Source: Ascarosepion bandense (lineage: Eukaryota > Mollusca > Cephalopoda > Sepiida > Sepiidae). From it: DNA of 64,000 bases. The translations under genes and the position numbers were made by a program. The notes under the pieces were generated by a model, which worked only from the letters and a program-made list of their open reading frames with translations, ran no database searches and was not told where the DNA came from. Below are positions 59,816 to 64,000 of this stretch, one piece after another (positions within the stretch are counted from its first letter, which is position 1; every line of letters starts with the position of its first letter). The DNA is taken from positions 4,273,501 to 4,337,500 of the forward strand of contig JBBBDQ010001153.1 of the NCBI GenBank assembly GCA_037127315.1, in the 5' to 3' direction.

Positions 59816-61169
59816 TGTGTAGGAATCGATCATTTGCACTATTGTCCTTATCTTTATTGTCATTATTACGACGTTACGGTCATTGTACACTCCGGCCTTT
59901 TTCAGGCGCTAGAAATTTCGAACCAAACCCTTTATTACTATAACTGGGATTATCGTGGTCACACCAAGAAGTGGTCTAAATGCTACTGGACAATGTGAAC
60001 TCAATAAGATCATCGATACAGTTCACAATGAAAAAAAGAACGACAAAAAAAAACGACATTCTTGGATGTACTAATATCTCGAACAGAGAGGGGGTTCAAG
60101 ACATCCTTATACTGTAAGCCAACATTTATTAGATAATACCTCAACTTGAAGTCCCACCACCCATACAATGTAAAAAAAAGGGATCTTCTGCTGCATGCAA
60201 CATTAAACAAAAAGCGTAAGCGGCGATCAAAAAATATACAAACAGGAAATGGTCAGCACTATCCCGAGTACATGACAACAGCACCAACGAACGTGAAATG
60301 GTGGAAGCATCAGAAAACAGCCTCGGCCTGTCTACTCTATGTGAAGAGGTTGTCGTAGAAAATATAAAGAATCTGTCGTCCATAGAACATCAGGTACCTC
60401 TTCTTAGTAAAACCCCTAATAGATGAGAACATAACTAAGGACAGTGTGTACTCATTTCCATATATCTGTGGAAAAAATGCAAAGGAGAAACGAGCCGCCC
60501 CCTTAAGATAAGGCTGCAAGAACATCGCAAGGCCGTAACACGAGTGTAGATAGAAAAATCAGGCGTAGCTGATCATATATGAAGGAACAAAGGGGATCAT
60601 CGCTCCGTATCGGATGAAGTTGTAATAATTTATAGAGAATATCACTGGAAACTTCGTAAACTTAAGAAATCAGCACATATGCTAGGCCATATCTCCTGAG
60701 CCGATTGAGAATAGAAATGAATACAATATATGAACCAATGATACGGAGAGCTAAAGAAAATCATTAGAGTCAAGGATTGCAATTTGAAATCTGGTCAAAA
60801 TTGCTAGAGAAAATCATTAACATAAAAAAGATTACATGAGGATTGGTAAAAGAAAATGGTTACTGAGACATAGGTCCTAGAAATTCATAGTTTGATGTTC
60901 TCAAAGATACATGGTTTATTGGATATAGAGGTAGTGATTTGACCCAAAGAGTTGTAAGTTCCATGCCATGCTAAATCGGTGGTGAACAAATAACTTAGAG
61001 AGTTAAGTTAAAGGGAGAAAACTACATAATGCACATGGAATGTGAATGATATATTCCAGTGATCATAATTAAGTGTTCGGTTTGAAAATCCTGAAGTAGA
61101 AACGTCGTAATAATGCCAATAAATTGTCCGAACAATGTAAATAGTGTAAATACTACCACATCTCAGAAG
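59816..61169 (+). mobile_element. Penelope-like element remnant with GIY-YIG endonuclease domain
   Basis: The left 120 bp (59816-59940) are an inverted copy of the right end (61080-61169); shared blocks are 'attgtcctta', 'tacgacgtta' and 'gcctgaaaaagg'. The interior codes, in pieces, for the C-terminal part of a Penelope-like protein. At about 60470-60680, plus-strand frames read CGKNAKGETSRPLKIRLQEH, then EKSGVADHI, SDEVVIIYREYHWKLRKLKK. This matches the CGK-YIGETGR...EH and downstream helix of the Penelope GIY-YIG endonuclease, with the second tyrosine position changed (YIG to KG). A tail 'RPSIE-N-I-EP-IRR'-like segment follows to about 60760, then the 3' UTR. No reverse transcriptase core is readable, so the element is 5'-truncated or deleted. 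Confidence 0.8.
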
Positions 61170-61934
61170 TATAAATACTGTTTGAGCATTTGATCAAAGT
61201 TTTGGAATTGGACCCGACTGACTGCTTATCAGCATCCCTTTGAAATTAATTTAGTCGAAAATGGAACTTTAGATACCCTGCTTTACCCGGCCTTACTCCT
61301 CCACTCTTAAATTCCAAAATCGTGACGTCTGCTTTACACGCATCAGAAACAAACGGACAATTAATTAAATGAATGAAGTTTCTGAATAGTTTTCTTGTTT
61401 TCTTTAAATATATCGACACTATTTTTTTTCAAGAAACTGATACTTTAAGTGTTTGCTTTGATAAATCTTATTTCTGATAATTATACAGAAATATTGAAGG
61501 GAGTAATCTTATTTATGTTATTAATAGTCATTTGAGTCGAGAATTTCTATTAACGCATAATCTATGAAAATCGTTTGGAAAGGAGTATATAAAGAGTAAA
61601 GTAAACTGCAAAATAGTAAATATAGTCCGTGCAGAGATGAAACAGTAAATTCCCTATTAGGAACGGCAATTCACTTATAATTGTAGAAAGGTTTGTGAGT
61701 TTCCCATTATATAGAATGATGTAATGGAAAATTCAGCAGATGAAACAAACCAGAATCTTTTCTGAAGAACAGAATGTTAAATTTTAATATTAAAACAACT
61801 CAAATTAATATATAAATACTAATGACACAACAATTTACTACTGTTTCGATAGTTGGTCTCATCAGCTCGATGAGGTAAAATTAATGACTGATCTCAAAAA
61901 ATGACGTATAGTTTTTGTTAACTGGAGCAAGTAA
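61170..61934. other. AT-rich non-coding stretch
   Basis: Nothing recognisable. Confidence 0.5.
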
Positions 61935-62540
61935 TGGCTTGTTAATTTTAACGCCTAAAAATAAGATTGCTATCTATTAATTATCTGAGAGTTCCCTTTC
62001 TGCCTGATGCGAATGTCAGGGAGAGTGACTCGTTGCGCCTTCTTGGGCAAATATTATTTGTTAACATGAAGAGGAAAGACTATATTGAATCCATGGTTAG
62101 ATCAGCTGCTGAGAAAGTAGGTTCACTACGTCGCGCTAGAAAGTTTTTATCTCCTGAATCCATCTTACATATCTATCGGTCTACCATTCGTTCATACTTC
62201 TAATATTGCTGTGAAAAATGGTCCGGTGCTCCTGCTATACATTTAAAAATTATTGATAAAATCCAAAGAAGAATCAACAATATTATTAATCCTGACCTGT
62301 CGCCTCGGTTTCAGTTGCTTCCCTGTGCATTTTCTATAAATACTTTCATGGTATGTTTTGAACGAGCTCTTTGTTTTGGTACCTAGACTTTATAAACTAA
62401 GCGCCGTACTACATTAGCAACAAGGTCTCATCAATTTACAGTTGAATTGGCTTTGAAAATCAACATTCGGATTCCAATGCTCCTTTGAAGAAATATTCTA
62501 GGAAAAGACGAGTTTTCATTTGTCTCACAATTTCCAGAGA
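61935..62540 (+). pseudogene. jockey-like LINE reverse transcriptase relic, C-terminal end
   Basis: The frame at 61967-62203 reads PESDSLRLLG-like 'RESDSLRLLGQILF', then KDYIESMVRSAAEKVGSLRR and ARKFLSPESILHIYRSTIRS. After a stop come YCCEKWSGAPAIHLKIIDKI and QRRINNIINPDLSPRFQLLP, and later TLATRSHQFTVELAL (about 62410-62455). This is the thumb and C-terminal tail that follow the reverse transcriptase of jockey-superfamily LINEs (LLG...W-DYI, then 'Y-C-W-GAP-LD-IQRR', then 'TR-H-FT-E'). Several stops and frameshifts. The catalytic YADD region is upstream of the preserved piece and absent, so the copy is 5'-truncated. Confidence 0.85.
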
Positions 62541-64000
62541 ACAAATAATCTAAAGAGAAAATATCAAATCAATGTATATGTGAAATCAATTATGGAAGTG
62601 ATTGTCAAATATTATGCTTGCATCTTGTCTATTTTTTGTGGCATTAGAATAAAGCTCAAGTCATTAGTTCTTTAAAAAAACAAATGGAAAGAAATATATT
62701 CCTGTTAACTTGTGTCCTGAGGCCTTTCTTCTTACCATTTCGACTCATAGGAAATTATTGCATTTCCGCTGTGCTGACTTCGTTTCGCTGGATGAGAAGC
62801 CACAAAAATGTTCTGTCACTTCGTAGATAGAAAGTCATAACTCAAATTTTGTACTGTTTCTGTTGCGCACAAATTTGGACAAACCTATTACTATACGCTT
62901 AAATCTATTTCAAATAGTTTAATGAGAGTTCAAAACTACCATCTTTGTAACAATCAGTTAGCTATTTGTAAATTGTAACCTGGTTAACTGCCTTATTTAT
63001 GGATAATTCTTGCAGAAAGACTCTCCCGTCTCCTGACATTTAGCGATATAACCAAGATAAATATACCATGTGTTTCGGACAAGTCGATGTGGATAATGTT
63101 TGGCAGCTATGCAAATCAATATTTCTCTTTTGTAACCGTCTGCATGATGAAACATAGCATTTCAAGTACTTTGCACTTACTTTTCAAGCCCAACTCTAAA
63201 GTGTAGTGATACTTACCTTAGTAAATTTAGTCCTTATAATTGTGAAAATTTGTAAAATTAAATATAAAACATTTCAAATTATTTCTACAGCTTGTTATTA
63301 CGATTTTGATTTTCACTTATGACCTTATGTCAGACTAAGTTAGTTTTGCTAAATAGCGTTTGGATACAGGTAATATTGCTTAACATAGAAAAGTGAGTTT
63401 TTACTATTATAGACAACTTGTTCCTCAGCCACACATGTGATTATGTTTCCTAGTGACATAAGTTTATTAAATACCTGGGAGATGCACTGTAATATTATAG
63501 TGAGGGAATTGTTCTTACAAAACATTATACCTGTATTAAGAGTTCGATTGATGATTTATTATATACTTAGGCGTTCGGTAAATTGGTGTAATATAGTTAC
63601 CTCCATTACATCACAAAAAATCCAGCATAGTATGATTTAAAAATGTTCAAAACTTAACAAAATGAACTTTTCTATCAAAATGTCTATAATATTATTAAGA
63701 GGAAAGATGAAAGTAATTCTTATTTATTTTATCAAATTTTTTAATCCCTTTTAAAATGTTCGAAATTTTGACAGAAAATTTTGTGTTCATTTGCAGAAAA
63801 TTTCAGAAAATCTTACGACTGTTTACAATCGATTACGTAATTTTTTATGTAACTAACATTAATTTGGAAATTCTTGCAAGAATCAAATAATTGTCGGATT
63901 TTAATGAACCTTTCAGTATTCATTCACAAATGAATAAAATTAATTTTGAAATTATTATTTTTTAAAATATTGATGAAAAAAAAAATTAGCTTTGTTACCC
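62541..64000. other. AT-rich non-coding stretch
   Basis: Nothing recognisable. Confidence 0.5.

Overview
This window looks like intergenic or intronic DNA from an animal genome, most probably a cephalopod of the octopus group. The sequence is strongly AT-rich and full of (TA)n, (CA)n, (GA)n and (AAT)n microsatellites. It carries several tRNA-derived SINEs, R4/Dong-type LINEs, Penelope-like elements and Tc1/mariner transposons. The octopus assignment is inference: it rests on this repeat combination and on a tRNA-headed SINE with a (TGAC)n-like tail, and no host gene confirms it. I found no convincing host exon, rRNA or tRNA gene. Every protein-like stretch that I could identify belongs to a mobile element.

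Layout. 1-11.2 kb: AT-rich DNA with three copies of one SINE family and a Tc1-like relic. 11.2-20.7 kb: a head-to-tail cluster on the minus strand of three R4/Dong-type LINE copies (an old decayed copy, a short middle fragment, a nearly intact copy with only two in-frame stops), followed by a tandem repeat directly upstream of the intact copy. 21.3-24.2 kb: a diverged LINE fragment, a mariner relic and a SINE relic. 24.2-29.4 kb: nothing recognised. 29.4-33.4 kb: dense mobile DNA made of a 1.17-kb mariner with terminal inverted repeats, a tRNA-headed SINE carrying a hammerhead-ribozyme-like core, a 75-bp-arm foldback, and one copy of a second repeat family. 35.6-38.1 kb: a mariner relic, a six-unit 136-bp satellite and a possible LTR. 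39.6-41.8 kb: a second copy of the palindromic family next to a second copy of the ribozyme-type SINE, then a Tc1-like element that has lost its catalytic core. 43-45.8 kb: a 143-bp tandem dimer, a GC-richer block and an RTE-type LINE relic. 46.7-61.2 kb: three Penelope-like remnants with inverted ends, a second near-identical R4/Dong-type LINE (5'-truncated, plus strand), a SINE with a clear 12-bp target duplication and a possible hAT MITE. 61.9-62.5 kb: a jockey-like LINE relic.

The most interesting signal is the short SINE family at 31380-31530 and 39970-40108 (both minus strand). It has Pol III A and B boxes at its 5' end and, just before its (TA)n tail, a type I hammerhead-like fold. The two copies have decayed in different parts of the ribozyme core. 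This suggests that the ancestral SINE carried a complete self-cleaving motif. All homology calls were made by reading translations and repeats by eye; no database search was run.
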